Shown here in pieces: positions 20,317 to 32,502 of a stretch of 64,000 nucleotides of DNA (positions are counted from its first letter, which is position 1; the number at the start of each line of letters is the position of its first letter). Both the position numbers and the translations under genes were made by a program. This stretch comes from an uncultured Luminiphilus sp. (lineage in GTDB: Bacteria > Pseudomonadota > Gammaproteobacteria > Pseudomonadales > Halieaceae): NCBI GenBank assembly GCA_943787485.1, contig CALSMP010000005.1:1-64000 (forward strand). The letters are read 5' to 3'. The notes under the pieces were generated by a model. It had not been told where the DNA came from. It made no database searches and saw only the letters and a list, made by a program, of their open reading frames with translations.

Positions 20317-22656
20317 TTGGCCGGAACAGGTAAGTCAGCGCAAAATTCGACCGCATCATCGTTGTCCAGGCACCGACGCCGGCTTCGTGATGGGCTGTTT
20401 ATCGCCGTGGGTGCCATCTGCTTGTTCCTGCTCCTAGCGTTGGTGACCTACCACCCCGCCGATCCCAGCTGGTCGGCCAGCGGTTCTGGAGCAGCTATCC
20501 GAAATCTCGGGGGTATTACGGGCGCATTTTTCGCCGATATCTTTTTCTCGCTCATTGGGTTTGGTGCCTATCTCGTGCCCTGCTTGCTGGGGTACCAGGC
20601 CACGCGTTTGCTGCTTGCGACGGATGATCACCTATCCGTTGATTGGACACTGTTTGGACTGCGAGCGCTCGGGCTTTTGTTAGTAGTCATTGCCGCTACG
20701 GCGATTGCTGCGCTCAACGATCTCCAGGAGTCAGGGTTGCCACAGGGGGCCGGTGGGATTCTGGGTGTGGCTATCGGCTCAGGGTTTGACGCGGCATTCA
20801 GCCCTGTTGGCGCTCGCTTGATTCTTGTTGCGCTGTTCCTGTTTGGCCTGACTGTCTTTGCCAATATTAGCTGGGTTCACGTTACCGAAGCATTGGGTCG
20901 GTGGTCACTGCAGGGAGCTGCACGCTTGGGTGAATGGTTTGTTACTACGCGAGATCGACTCGCGGATCGAAAGGCTCGTGATCGGCAGCTAGAAGAAAGG
21001 AAGGCGGTTATCGAGACCTATGTGGAAAAGAAGAAGCAACACCCGCCGAAGATAAAACCGCTAGCGGCAAAGGCCGAACCGGGCAAACGGGTTGAGCAAG
21101 AACGGCAAAAGCCTCTGTTTGACATGCCAATTTCCGGCGAGCTACCGCCACTAGACCTGCTCGATCAACCGGCGGAGGGAGGCGTGAGAGGGTTTTCCAA
21201 GGAGGAGCTGGAATCGTTATCGCGTCTCCTCGAGCTCAAGCTGCAGGATTTTGGGGTTACGGCAGAGGTCACTGCGGTGTACCCCGGGCCGGTGGTGACC
21301 CGCTTTGAAATTCAGCCCGCACCAGGGGTCAAAGTATCGAGGATCTCCAATCTTGCTAAGGATCTCGCCCGCTCGCTCGCCGTCATCTCGGTCAGAGTGG
21401 TAGAGGTGATACCTGGAAAGAGCGTGGTGGGCATTGAGATCCCCAATGCCGATCGTCAGACCGTGAATTTCAAGGAGGTCATTGCATCAAGAACCTTTGA
21501 AGAGTCCAAATCGGCACTTACCCTAGCCCTGGGCCACGACATCGCTGGTGCTCCGGTGGTCGCCGACCTGAGTAGGATGCCGCACTTGCTTGTGGCCGGC
21601 ACCACGGGTTCAGGAAAGTCGGTAGGGGTGAACTGCATGTTGGTGAGCCTGCTTTACAAAAGCTCCCCAGAAGACGTGCGAATGATTTTGGTCGACCCGA
21701 AAATGCTCGAGCTGTCAGTCTATGACGGCATCCCCCATTTGCTTACGCCCGTCATTACCGATATGAAAGACGCCGCCAATGGTCTGCGCTGGTGCGTGGC
21801 GGAGATGGAGCGGCGATATAAACTGATGTCCTTGATGGGCGTGCGTAATCTCGCTGGCTACAATCGAAAGGTCATTGATGCCAACAAGGCGGGGGAGGCC
21901 ATCCCTGACCCCACCTGGAAGCCAGATCCTCTCTCCATGATTCCTGAAGAAGATCAGGTGCAACCCACCCTCGAAAAGCTTCCCAGCATTGTCGTGGTCA
22001 TCGATGAGTTCGCGGACATGATGATGATCGTTGGCAAAAAAGTGGAGCAACTCATAGCACGGATAGCCCAGAAGGCGAGAGCGGCAGGTATACACCTCAT
22101 CTTGGCCACCCAGAGGCCATCTGTGGACGTCATTACCGGATTAATCAAAGCCAATATCCCCACGCGGATCGCTTTTGCGGTCAGCTCCAAGGTGGACTCG
22201 AGAACCATTCTGGATCAGGGTGGGGCTGAACAGCTTCTAGGCTTCGGCGATATGCTGTATCTCCCCTCGGGTTCAAGTGTTCCCAACCGGGTTCATGGCG
22301 CTTTTTGCTCTGATGATGAGGTTCATCGGGTTGTCGCTGACTGGAAGCGACGGGGGGATCCCCAGTATCTCGAGGGATTGCTCGACGAGGGCGGGCAGAC
22401 TCCTGTAACCGCTGGCGAAATTCAGTCGGCTAACGCTGACGATGAAGACCCAGAAAGCGACGCCCTTTACGATGAGGCCGTTCACTATGTGACCAAGAGT
22501 CGCCGGGCATCTATCTCCAGCGTCCAACGCAAGCTTCGTATCGGTTATAACCGAGCCGCCCGCCTGATAGAAACAATGGAAGGCGCCGGGGTGGTTACCC
22601 CCATGGGTACCAATGGTCAGCGTGAAGTTATTGCACCACCCCCAGCGGAAGACTAA
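20317..22656 (+). CDS. ftsK: DNA translocase FtsK
   Basis: 779 residues. Four N-terminal membrane helices (about residues 25-190) anchor it at the septum, followed by a short charged linker and the RecA-like motor: Walker [13 protein letters not shown], Walker [15 protein letters not shown] and [13 protein letters not shown]. The C-terminal winged-helix gamma domain ([36 protein letters not shown]) reads KOPS sites and activates XerCD. It starts with TTG at 20317 behind AGAGGA. The linker is far shorter than in E. coli, as in most bacteria. First gene of a rightward run to cysG. Confidence 0.96.
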   Translation: MAGTGKSAQNSTASSLSRHRRRLRDGLFIAVGAICLFLLLALVTYHPADPSWSASGSGAAIRNLGGITGAFFADIFFSLIGFGAYLVPCLLGYQATRLLLATDDHLSVDWTLFGLRALGLLLVVIAATAIAALNDLQESGLPQGAGGILGVAIGSGFDAAFSPVGARLILVALFLFGLTVFANISWVHVTEALGRWSLQGAARLGEWFVTTRDRLADRKARDRQLEERKAVIETYVEKKKQHPPKIKPLAAKAEPGKRVEQERQKPLFDMPISGELPPLDLLDQPAEGGVRGFSKEELESLSRLLELKLQDFGVTAEVTAVYPGPVVTRFEIQPAPGVKVSRISNLAKDLARSLAVISVRVVEVIPGKSVVGIEIPNADRQTVNFKEVIASRTFEESKSALTLALGHDIAGAPVVADLSRMPHLLVAGTTGSGKSVGVNCMLVSLLYKSSPEDVRMILVDPKMLELSVYDGIPHLLTPVITDMKDAANGLRWCVAEMERRYKLMSLMGVRNLAGYNRKVIDANKAGEAIPDPTWKPDPLSMIPEEDQVQPTLEKLPSIVVVIDEFADMMMIVGKKVEQLIARIAQKARAAGIHLILATQRPSVDVITGLIKANIPTRIAFAVSSKVDSRTILDQGGAEQLLGFGDMLYLPSGSSVPNRVHGAFCSDDEVHRVVADWKRRGDPQYLEGLLDEGGQTPVTAGEIQSANADDEDPESDALYDEAVHYVTKSRRASISSVQRKLRIGYNRAARLIETMEGAGVVTPMGTNGQREVIAPPPAED

Positions 22657-22661
22657 AGGCA

Positions 22662-23255
22662 ATGTCCTTCTCAAGAGTAAGGTTGGTGGCTGCTATCTTT
22701 GGAGTTTGGCTTAGTCACATGAGCACTGTCCTGGCCAGCGAACTGTGGCCGCTGACCAATGACACTCTCGTGGGACAGTTTGAGCAAACGATCTCTGACG
22801 AAAATGGTGAGTCGTTGTACGCGAGTTACGGGCATTTTGCGTTAGCCAAACCGCGTCAGTTTCGCTGGGAAGTAGAGGGGCCCGGAAGACAGCTCTTTAT
22901 CAGCGATGGCAACACGCTCTGGCAGCTCGATTTCGATCTCGATACGACGACCAAACAGTCTTGGTCGGCGGATAACGATTCGCCGCTCGAACTATTGATG
23001 GCCGATGAAGCGTCGCTAGCCCAGCGCTTCCGCATTGTTCGAGAACAAGGTAGCGTCACACTTTCCCCCCTCGCAGAGGGTGAAAACTTTCAAGCCGTTA
23101 CCTTGCAAGACCTGAATGTCGATCAGTATGAAATGATCATCGTTGACAATCTGCAGCAGCGTATCCGAGTTGTGCTGACGGTCGAACCATCTGAAGTCCC
23201 TGGCGAAGACGCCTTTACGGCCCCATCATTCGACAATGGCTCCGACCGGGAATAA
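22662..23255 (+). CDS. lolA: Outer-membrane lipoprotein carrier protein LolA
   Basis: 197 residues with a signal peptide cleaved near VLAS|ELWPL. The mature protein is the periplasmic chaperone carrying lipoproteins from LolCDE to LolB. Family sequence FEQTISDENGESLYASYGHFALAKPRQFRWEVEGPGRQLFISDGNTLWQ is split over several strands as expected. It begins 5 bp after ftsK and is followed by rarA, the canonical order. Confidence 0.94.
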   Translation: MSFSRVRLVAAIFGVWLSHMSTVLASELWPLTNDTLVGQFEQTISDENGESLYASYGHFALAKPRQFRWEVEGPGRQLFISDGNTLWQLDFDLDTTTKQSWSADNDSPLELLMADEASLAQRFRIVREQGSVTLSPLAEGENFQAVTLQDLNVDQYEMIIVDNLQQRIRVVLTVEPSEVPGEDAFTAPSFDNGSDRE

Positions 23256-23264
23256 TGATCCCTG

Positions 23265-24607
23265 ATGCTACCGACCGACGCGCAGACCCGTTTATTTACC
23301 CGAGATAGCGCCTTAGATCCTCTCGCCTCACGGCTTCGCCCCGAGGACCTTCAGGGTTTTGTAGGACAAACCCACTTGTTGGCCCCGGGTAAGGCACTGC
23401 ACACGGCAATCACCTCAGGTCAGCTCCATTCTTTTATCCTTTGGGGCCCTCCCGGCGTCGGCAAAACTACCCTTGCGCGAATCGCAGCGACAACGGCTAA
23501 CGCGCACTTTGAACAAATTTCGGCGGTCCTCGCTGGAGTCAAGGATATTCGAGCGGCGGTCGACGCGGCCAATGCGCGAAGGGGGGTAGGGGAGGCTACC
23601 GTCCTCTTCGTCGATGAGGTGCATCGCTTTAATAAGGCGCAGCAGGACGCCTTCTTACCCCACGTTGAGGATGGCACTATCACTTTTATCGGGGCGACCA
23701 CAGAAAACCCCTCATTTGAAGTTAATGCTGCCCTGTTATCCCGAGTAAGAGTCTACCGATTACGCGCCTTGGAACTCACTGAGCTAGAAGCATTGATCCA
23801 TCATGCGGTGAACCAATGTTTCCCTGATCTCGAGATCAGCGCCGAACTCGTGACTCGGCTGGCCATCGCCGCAGATGGCGATGGGCGTCGGGCTTTATCG
23901 CTGGTTGAAATGTGCGCTGACCTAGCTCGCGAGGACGGTGGCCGCCGTCTTGTTGAAGAGAGTACTCTGGAGGAAGTTGCTCAGGGCAGCTTGCGACGGT
24001 TCGATAAAAGGGGCGATGTTTTCTATGACCAGATCAGCGCCCTCCATAAATCGGTACGTGGTAGTGACCCCGATGCGAGCTTGTACTGGTTTGCCAGACT
24101 GCTTGATGGCGGGTGTGATCCGCTGTACATCGCTCGCCGGGTGGTGCGGATAGCGAGTGAAGACATTGGCAACGCCGATCCGCGGGCGCTGGAACTCGCG
24201 CTCAACGCCTGGCAAGTGCAAGAACGATTAGGCAGTCCCGAGGGGGAGCTTGCGATCGCACAAGCGATCATCTATCTGGCCTGCGCCGCCAAGAGCAACG
24301 CGAGCTATCGAGCTTACAGCCAAGCAAGGCAGCTCGCAGAGCAAGAGGGATCCCGAGAGGTACCGACTCACTTGCGCAATGCACCCACTGCACTGATGAA
24401 AGCAGAGGGTTACGGACACGCCTATCGTTACGACCACGACGAGGCGGATGGCCACGCCACCGGTCAGCGCTACTTTCCAGACGGGCTCAATCCGCCGCCG
24501 TTTTATCACCCGGTCGACCGAGGACTGGAGATTAAGATTGGCGAAAAGCTCGCCATGCTTAAAGCAAAGGCGGCTGCTGCCGATCTAAAAGCCGGTAGGG
24601 GTGAAGA

Positions 24608-24611
<4 letters not shown>
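23265..24611 (+). CDS. rarA: Replication-associated recombination protein A (AAA+ ATPase)
   Basis: 448 residues of the RarA/MgsA/WRNIP1 family, acting at stalled replication forks. Walker A WGPPGVGKTTLAR, Walker B VLFVDEVHRFNKAQQDAFL, sensor 1 FIGATTENPSFE. The C-terminal tetramerisation region with PTHLRNAPTALMK and YRYDHDEADGH is complete. It lies between lolA and crcB and overlaps crcB by 4 bases. Confidence 0.95.
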
Positions 24612-26345
<1,734 letters not shown>

Positions 26346-26346
26346 C

Positions 26347-27732
26347 GTGGACTACTTCCCTGTCGGCTTAAAGCTTAGCGGGCAGCCGGTTCTAATAGTC
26401 GGCGGCGGCGTAATAGCCACCCGCAAAGCTCGGTTGCTCGCGCGGGCAGGCGCGGAACTGTGGGTCATGGCTCCCGACGTAAGCGACGAACTGGCTAGCC
26501 TAATATCCGCCTCTGACCGTGTGCTTATACAGGAATGGGATGAGCGCTCGCTGGATGGGTTTGCGGCCGTGGTAGCTGCCACCCCCAGCCGTCCCGTCAA
26601 CGAGGCAATTTCGCGTAGGGCACGGGAGACATTCACGCCAGTGAATGTTGTCGATGACCCAGACCTGTGCACCTTCATCATTCCAGCGATTGTTGACCGC
26701 AACCCACTTATTATCTCTGTCTCATCGAGCGGCAGCAGCCCCGTGCTGGCGCGCCGAATTCGGTCTGACATCGAGGCGCGTTACCCTTCGGGATATGCCG
26801 AGCTCTCCCGTTATTTGGGTGATCGCCGTGGACAAGTTGCCGAACACCTGACGACCGAGCGCGAGCGGCGCTATTTCTGGGAACGGTTACTGGATAGCAA
26901 CGAGTTCATCGACCTTGTACTAACGAGTAATCGCGAAGCAGCCGATGCATTATTTGAGAAAGTTCTCTCTGAGGGCAAGAGTCCGCGGGGTGCCGTGTAC
27001 CTCATTGGCGCCGGACCAGGAGATCCCGAGCTTCTCACTTTCAAAGCGCTACGTCTGTTACAGCAAGCGGATATCGTGCTTTACGACAGGCTAATTGGCG
27101 AGGGTATATTAGAGCTGGCGAGACGCGATGCTGACAAAATTTACGTGGGCAAGCAGCGCTCAGAGCACGCGATGCCCCAGTCTGAAATCAATGCGACGCT
27201 GCTGTCCCTAGCAAAGTCGGGAAAGCGTGTCGCAAGGCTGAAAGGAGGCGACCCCTTTATATTTGGTCGGGGCGGTGAAGAAATAGAGGGCTTGCTGACT
27301 GCTGGAGTGGATTTCGAAGTCGTGCCCGGCGTGACGGCAGCTTCCGGTGCTGCTTGCTACGCCGGCATTCCGCTGACTCACCGTGATCACGCCCAATCAG
27401 TCCGCTTTATTACAGGGCACACCAAGGACCATCAGCTTGATCTGCCGTGGCAGCAGCTTATGAATGAGCAGGAAACGCTGGTGTTTTACATGGGACTCGC
27501 GGGTTTAGCCATTATCACGCGAGAACTGATCAGAGCAGGCAGAAGACCAGACACGCCAATCGCTATTATCGAAAAGGCCACCCGGGTGGACCAGCGGGTA
27601 ATTTCTGGCACCTTGGCAAGCATTCAACAAGTCGCCGAGATGGAGAAGCCCGAGGCGCCCACACTGTTGATTATCGGTGGCGTCGTCACGCTGCACAGTT
27701 CGCTGCGCTGGTATTCGCCTCAGCAGAACTAG
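26347..27732 (+). CDS. cysG: Siroheme synthase CysG (dehydrogenase/ferrochelatase + uroporphyrinogen-III methyltransferase)
   Basis: 461 residues. The N-terminal half (about 1-210) is the NAD-dependent precorrin-2 dehydrogenase/ferrochelatase (VLIVGGGVIATRKARLL). The C-terminal half is the SAM methyltransferase (YLIGAGPGDPELLTFKALR, RLKGGDPFIFGRGGEE, PGVTAASGAACYAGIPLTHR). Together they make siroheme for sulfite and nitrite reductases. It starts with GTG at 26347, one base after serS, and converges on prc with a 4-base overlap. Confidence 0.95.
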   Translation: MDYFPVGLKLSGQPVLIVGGGVIATRKARLLARAGAELWVMAPDVSDELASLISASDRVLIQEWDERSLDGFAAVVAATPSRPVNEAISRRARETFTPVNVVDDPDLCTFIIPAIVDRNPLIISVSSSGSSPVLARRIRSDIEARYPSGYAELSRYLGDRRGQVAEHLTTERERRYFWERLLDSNEFIDLVLTSNREAADALFEKVLSEGKSPRGAVYLIGAGPGDPELLTFKALRLLQQADIVLYDRLIGEGILELARRDADKIYVGKQRSEHAMPQSEINATLLSLAKSGKRVARLKGGDPFIFGRGGEEIEGLLTAGVDFEVVPGVTAASGAACYAGIPLTHRDHAQSVRFITGHTKDHQLDLPWQQLMNEQETLVFYMGLAGLAIITRELIRAGRRPDTPIAIIEKATRVDQRVISGTLASIQQVAEMEKPEAPTLLIIGGVVTLHSSLRWYSPQQN

Positions 27733-29882
27733 CGTTTGGCGGTTTGAGGCGCCTGTACAGTAGGTAGCAGTGCAAGGACGTCTGCAACGATCCGCCCGGC
27801 CTCGAGCAGCAGCACGTCGGCTTCTTCCTCGGAGTCCTCATCAGCCAGTGCCGCTTCTTCGATCGTGTCATTCGCGATGGCCTCGTTATCGAGATCAACA
27901 TCGAGCGCTGTATCTAATTCCGTATCGACCGTGGCTTCTTCGTCACGCAATGAGGCGAGGGGCTCTTCTCCCTTGGCGGCACGGCGCTTGTTTTCGATCT
28001 CGAGAGCTCGGCTCTCTTGGGACTCTCGAAGCTGGCGCCGCTCCGACTCATTGAGTGGAAGCTGTGTAAGACCGCGTGTGTCTATCGACATACTGACCTG
28101 ATCCTGCAGATAGATAAAATCAGGATCGCTGGTCGTGCGCTCTTGATGAAGCTGCTGAAGTGTAGGCACCAACCCATCAAAGAGAGCGTAGTCACGATGC
28201 CGAACGGGCGATATTTGGTCCCATCCCAGCGCACGGTCGAGCGAGCTTTCGCCAATTTCCCCCTCGTCAAATAGCGATGGAAAAGCGATGTCTGGTACGA
28301 CCCCGCGATGTTGGGTAGAGTCGCCGGATATGCGATAAAACTTGCTCTCAGTTACCTTTAGCTGACCCTCTGGCAGGTCGAGCAGCGTTTGGACCGTACC
28401 CTTGCCGAAAGATCTGTCTCCGATAACGATCCCTCTGCCATAGTCCTGCAGCGCACCCGCAAAAATTTCCGAAGCAGAGGCGCTCAGCCGATTGATCAGC
28501 ACCGCCACGGGTCCCTCATAAAAGGGGGATCGTTGACGCTTGCCGTCCCGCCACACTCGGCGCTCGGCGCTTCGAATCTGAACCGTTGGCCCATATTCGA
28601 TGAACAACCCGGTCAGGTCATTCGCCTCTTGCAGCGAACCACCGCCGTTGTTTCTCAGATCGATCACCAGGCCTTCAACGTCCTCTGATTCCAACTCCTC
28701 TATGAGCCGTCTGACATCGCGGGTTGTCGATTTGTAATTCTTGTCACCGCGTCTTAGGGCAGCAAAATCGATGTAAAAGGCGGGAATTTCAATTACGCCG
28801 ATTTTGCGTGGTTTCCCGTCCGCGTCCTCCATCTCAAGCACCCGGCTCTGTGCCGCCTGCTCCTCGAGTTTCACCTGATTACGATGGATAGCGATGACAT
28901 GCCGCTGATCCATCTTCCCCTTGTCGGGAATAACTTCAAGCCTGACCAGGGTATCGCGTGGGCCCCGAATGAGATCAACGACTTCGTCAAGCCGCCACCC
29001 GATCACATCTTCAAGCGGCCCGTCCTCCCCCTGGCCAACACCTATAACGAGGTCTGAGGGGCGCAGCTCTCCCTGCTTGTCGGCGGGACCCGCGGGCACC
29101 AGCCTCACCACCTTGGTGTATTCATCATCTACCTGTAGAACGGCTCCGATCCCGTCAAAGGACAGGCTCATGTTGATATCGAAGTTCTCGGCTCTTCTGG
29201 GGGAGAAGTAAGAAGTATGCGGGTCATACAGTTCGGTCAGCGCGTTAGCATAGACGGCAAACACGTCGCGCTCATTGTATTGATCCAAACGGTTTAGCTG
29301 GTTTTTATAGCGCCGCGCTAGGGTTGGTGCGATCTCATCGAGCGCCTTATCTGCCAGTTTCAAACTGAGCACTTGACTCTTTAGTCTTTTCCGCCAGCGG
29401 TCGTCCAGCTCATCCGGCGATGCAGCCCAAGCCAGCGTTTCGCTGTCTAAGGGCAAATATTCATCGAGGGTGAAATCAAAAGCCCCGACCTGATCATCGA
29501 GAGAAGCCAGCACGGACTCCAGCCGCGCTTTCAGAGACGCCTGATACTGATTGAATAGGGTAAAAGCGACTGACAAATCTCCCGAGCGACCCAAATCATC
29601 GAGGCGATCTCGGTAGGTTAAAAAACGATCTACGTCGGCGCGGGTAAAAAACATTTTTTGCGGATCGAGTGCGTCGATATAGGCATGAAGGTGCAGATCT
29701 GAGAGCGAGTCGTCGTAAGTCTGTCCGTCGTAGTGGCGCTTCTCGAGGGTTTCAATCAACTTTATTAGCGTATCACCCTGGATACTCGCAGGCGCTAACG
29801 CCCATCCGAGGGTGGCGAGAAAAAAGCTGACCAGGATTACGAATGTGCCTCGATAAAGAGACTTTTTGAAAGACAGCGGCAT
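27729..29882 (-). CDS. prc: Tail-specific (C-terminal processing) protease Prc
   Basis: 717-residue periplasmic serine protease of family S41, which trims C-termini such as that of FtsI and degrades tagged periplasmic proteins. N-terminal signal or anchor helix (about residues 11-30), a long helical N-domain, a PDZ domain (LVPAGPADKQGELRPSDLVIGVGQG) and the catalytic Ser-Lys core (SASASEIFAGALQDYGRGIVIGDRSFGKGTVQ, split here for description). The acidic C-terminal tail (EEATVDTELDTALDVDLDNEA) is longer than I expect for the family. Confidence 0.94.
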   Translation of the reverse strand: MPLSFKKSLYRGTFVILVSFFLATLGWALAPASIQGDTLIKLIETLEKRHYDGQTYDDSLSDLHLHAYIDALDPQKMFFTRADVDRFLTYRDRLDDLGRSGDLSVAFTLFNQYQASLKARLESVLASLDDQVGAFDFTLDEYLPLDSETLAWAASPDELDDRWRKRLKSQVLSLKLADKALDEIAPTLARRYKNQLNRLDQYNERDVFAVYANALTELYDPHTSYFSPRRAENFDINMSLSFDGIGAVLQVDDEYTKVVRLVPAGPADKQGELRPSDLVIGVGQGEDGPLEDVIGWRLDEVVDLIRGPRDTLVRLEVIPDKGKMDQRHVIAIHRNQVKLEEQAAQSRVLEMEDADGKPRKIGVIEIPAFYIDFAALRRGDKNYKSTTRDVRRLIEELESEDVEGLVIDLRNNGGGSLQEANDLTGLFIEYGPTVQIRSAERRVWRDGKRQRSPFYEGPVAVLINRLSASASEIFAGALQDYGRGIVIGDRSFGKGTVQTLLDLPEGQLKVTESKFYRISGDSTQHRGVVPDIAFPSLFDEGEIGESSLDRALGWDQISPVRHRDYALFDGLVPTLQQLHQERTTSDPDFIYLQDQVSMSIDTRGLTQLPLNESERRQLRESQESRALEIENKRRAAKGEEPLASLRDEEATVDTELDTALDVDLDNEAIANDTIEEAALADEDSEEEADVLLLEAGRIVADVLALLPTVQAPQTAKR

Positions 29883-29974
29883 CAGAGCTCCGTCGAAACT
29901 TGGGATTCAGGGATTAGACACTTATTTGGGCATAAAATACGAGGCGTTGTCGACTTTGTGAACATTTCATGGTT

Positions 29975-31168
29975 TTAAAACGGATGGCCGAATCGAAGAT
30001 ACAGTGCGGAGTTGTCACCCGTTCCCTTGGCCACCTCGGCCCTGACCACAATGCCCGTTTCCGGCTTCAAGAGATAGGAAATGCCGCCCCCCAGCGCAGG
30101 GTAGACGTTATCCTGACAGGAGCTACTGCGGGCACTGGCATCTTCACCATAGAGACAGCCAACGCCGCCAAAAAATACGGCTCCCCATCGAGCGCCAAGG
30201 GATAATCGCAAATCAAACTGAAGGTGGCTGTAATCTTCCCCCAGATAGTTGCCCTTGGTGTAGCCCGGAAGACTGATAGAGGAATACCCGGAAAGCGGCG
30301 CATTCTTAGTCCACCGGTTACGGACCTCTAGCGCGAGAGTCGCTCTTTCGGATTTCAATAGTCTCCCAAGACCGATGTAAGTGCGCGCGTCAAAATGGTA
30401 AACATCGAAATCTTTTTGTCGCTGGCCAGCAGAAATGGCGGGCTGATCGAGGCCGGGCAAAATAGGGGAGGAGAGCGACTCGGTCTCGTCTCCCCGGTAT
30501 GCGACATTGTAAAAGCTCGCATAGGAACCCCCACTTGGGTTTCTGACGTTATCCCGGGTGTCGAAATCAAGCACCAGGCCAGCACCCTTGGCATCGAAGC
30601 CCATAAAGCCAATTTGATCGACCATCGCGCCCTGTCGCGGCGGGAAATCGATTTGGTAGTCAGTTTGTAACAGCAGCGCCCCGATAAACCAGGGACTATC
30701 TGAGATCCGCCTGAGGTAGCGAAGAAAAAATGCCTCGAAGTTATCGACGGTCTTTACACTCGCACCGACGCCGAGGAAGTCGTCATAGTCATTTTTGATT
30801 TTTCCAAACCCACCCCCCAAGCTCAAGCGATTCCGATCCTGCTGCCAGTAGAGATCGGCAAATACTCCACCCACATAGCTATCGGTATTCGAATACGTAA
30901 CCGCCGCACCCACCATCGACGCCGGTGACTCTTCATCGAATTGCATTACGTAGCCCGCGAGCGCTCCGATCGTGCGCCCAAGCTTGGGATCAACGCTAAG
31001 CAAGGGGGTAATCAGCCAAGGGCTTTCTTTGGTTGCTTCAGTGGTGACCGAGCCTGAAGGCTCTTGAGCGTTGGCTGTACTGACAAATCCTGCAGCAGCA
31101 ATTAGCGCCAGGAAGGCCATCAGGCGTACTGATGACGTCTTAAGTTTGTTATACCCTCTAGCTGTCAT
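29975..31168 (-). CDS. Outer-membrane beta-barrel protein, Omp85/bacterial surface antigen type
   Basis: 397 residues from ATG 31168, which puts a signal peptide (MAFLALIAAAGFVSTANA, cleavage before QEPSG) close to the N-terminus. The rest is alternating beta-strand sequence with GAGLVLDFDTRDNVRNPSGG, the pattern of the BamA/TamA C-terminal barrel, and it ends LRFGHPF with a terminal Phe suited to BAM-dependent insertion. No POTRA domains are present, so it is a barrel-only member of unknown cargo or function. Upstream of prc on the same strand. Confidence 0.8.
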   Translation of the reverse strand: MTARGYNKLKTSSVRLMAFLALIAAAGFVSTANAQEPSGSVTTEATKESPWLITPLLSVDPKLGRTIGALAGYVMQFDEESPASMVGAAVTYSNTDSYVGGVFADLYWQQDRNRLSLGGGFGKIKNDYDDFLGVGASVKTVDNFEAFFLRYLRRISDSPWFIGALLLQTDYQIDFPPRQGAMVDQIGFMGFDAKGAGLVLDFDTRDNVRNPSGGSYASFYNVAYRGDETESLSSPILPGLDQPAISAGQRQKDFDVYHFDARTYIGLGRLLKSERATLALEVRNRWTKNAPLSGYSSISLPGYTKGNYLGEDYSHLQFDLRLSLGARWGAVFFGGVGCLYGEDASARSSSCQDNVYPALGGGISYLLKPETGIVVRAEVAKGTGDNSALYLRFGHPF

Positions 31169-31291
31169 TGGAAGGACTACTTGGCATGATGCGAATCTCG
31201 GCGCGACCGGGTTGCAATAATACCGGGCCATTGATGGCCTGTGCAGAGAATTAGGGATTTAAGACTTATCCATAAGTGACGGAAGAGCAAA

Positions 31292-32131
31292 ATGAAGATA
31301 ACGCCAAAAACCAAGGCCTTTGGTGCAGAAATTTCCGATGTCGACTTGTCTGGCCGACTGAGCCCGGAGCTGAGGGAGGCCTGCATCAACGCGTTGCTGG
31401 AGCACAAAGTCATTGCTTTTCCCGATCAAAAACTCTCGGACGACTCCCTCGAACGTGTCTCGTGCTGGCTTGGTCCCTTTGGGCATGACCCCTTTATCGC
31501 GCCCATACCAGACCGTGAGCACATTATTGCTGTGTGTAGGGGCGCCGAAGAGAAGGCACCGATTTTTGCAGAAAACTGGCACACGGACTGGAGCTTTCAA
31601 GCCGAGCCTCCGGCTGCGACGTGCCTTTACGGCATTGATATCCCCAGCTGCGGCGGTGATACGTGGTATGCCGATCAGATCGCTGCGGCAGAGGGACTAC
31701 CCAAGGCTCTTAAGACAATGATCGAAGGGAAGAGGGCAGTGCACTCGGCGAAGCTACCCTACGCCCCCGACGGTGTTTATGGCGAAAACGATCGCCGCTC
31801 TGATCGGACCATGGACATCCGAGCCGATACATCAGCCCACGCTACGTTCAGTCACCCCTTGCTCTCACCGCACCCGCAAACCGGCCGTGAACGGCTGTTC
31901 GGGTGTGTCGGTTACATCATCGGAATTGAGGAGATGCCAGAGGATGAAGCCGTACCGTTGTTGATGGAACTTTTAGCTCATCAGACCCAAGATGAGTATG
32001 TGTATCAGCACCAGTGGCAACAAGGCATGCTGGTGATTTGGGATAACCGCTCCGTACTCCACAAAGCGACCGGAGGCTATGAAGGTCAGGCGAGATTGCT
32101 GCACAGGACGACGATCCAGGCATTCGCCTAG
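31292..32131 (+). CDS. TauD/TfdA-family 2-oxoglutarate dioxygenase
   Basis: 279 residues. Fe(II) ligands H97 and D99 are in NWHTDWSF; the distal His lies in NRSVLHKATGGYEGQARLLHRTTI, whose later Arg binds 2-oxoglutarate. Members oxidise taurine, other sulfonates, phenoxyacids or carnitine-like compounds, and the substrate cannot be read from sequence. It lies just upstream of the sulfide-oxidation operon on the same strand, so a sulfonate that releases sulfite is an attractive but unproven substrate. It is divergent from the barrel protein. Confidence 0.88.
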   Translation: MKITPKTKAFGAEISDVDLSGRLSPELREACINALLEHKVIAFPDQKLSDDSLERVSCWLGPFGHDPFIAPIPDREHIIAVCRGAEEKAPIFAENWHTDWSFQAEPPAATCLYGIDIPSCGGDTWYADQIAAAEGLPKALKTMIEGKRAVHSAKLPYAPDGVYGENDRRSDRTMDIRADTSAHATFSHPLLSPHPQTGRERLFGCVGYIIGIEEMPEDEAVPLLMELLAHQTQDEYVYQHQWQQGMLVIWDNRSVLHKATGGYEGQARLLHRTTIQAFA

Positions 32132-32308
32132 TTGCGTTCCCTATCTAGCCGCGTTCTATGTAGGGCCTTCATGCAGTCCCGACTCGACTCGGGAGTGGTC
32201 AATCGAGATGAGTCACTGCGTGCCGGTTCGGGTTGTGCACCAGCTCGGGCAGTAAAGGGCGCCGCTGGGGGCCAACGTGTTCCGCTCATGTGCAGATCTT
32301 TAATTTAA

Positions 32309-32324
32309 CATAATATACATTATG
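32309..32324. promoter_or_regulatory. Palindromic operator candidate, site 1
   Basis: Perfect inverted repeat CATAAT-ATAC-ATTATG in an AT-rich patch 179 bp before the persulfide dioxygenase start. Symmetric AT-rich sites of this size are typical for ArsR-type sulfide regulators (BigR, SqrR), but the identity of the binder is inference. Confidence 0.5.
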
Positions 32325-32419
32325 CGAAGTTTAACTTTGCCATGGGCATCCATGATGCGATGCAGATTTCTTAAGTATGTCTGTAAAACGGCGCCTTTTA
32401 GCCGAGGTCAAACTTTATT

Positions 32420-32433
32420 GAATATGCTTATTC
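32420..32433. promoter_or_regulatory. Palindromic operator candidate, site 2
   Basis: Inverted repeat GAATA-TGCT-TATTC, 70 bp before the persulfide dioxygenase start. It shares the AATAT core with site 1, suggesting a second half-strength site for the same regulator. Confidence 0.35.
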
Positions 32434-32502
32434 CTGTACCCTCGTCCGCCTCGTGCCAGGAGACTTTCAACCTAACGAGGGTCCGTGCCTTAAGGATAAA
32501 GC

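Larger units (their letters stand above)
32132..32502. promoter_or_regulatory. Regulatory region ahead of the sulfide-oxidation operon
   Basis: About 370 bp with no supported gene. The left part is GC-rich with a small CCCGA...TCGGG hairpin. The right part, from 32300, is AT-rich and carries two inverted repeats (listed separately), so it most likely contains the operon promoter and operators. No regulator gene (ArsR/BigR/SqrR or sigma-54 type) lies next to it. Confidence 0.55.

Noticed and set aside
32132-32300. CCCGA...TCGGG hairpin as a terminator of the dioxygenase gene
   Set aside because: Five-base stem and no T-tract on either strand.
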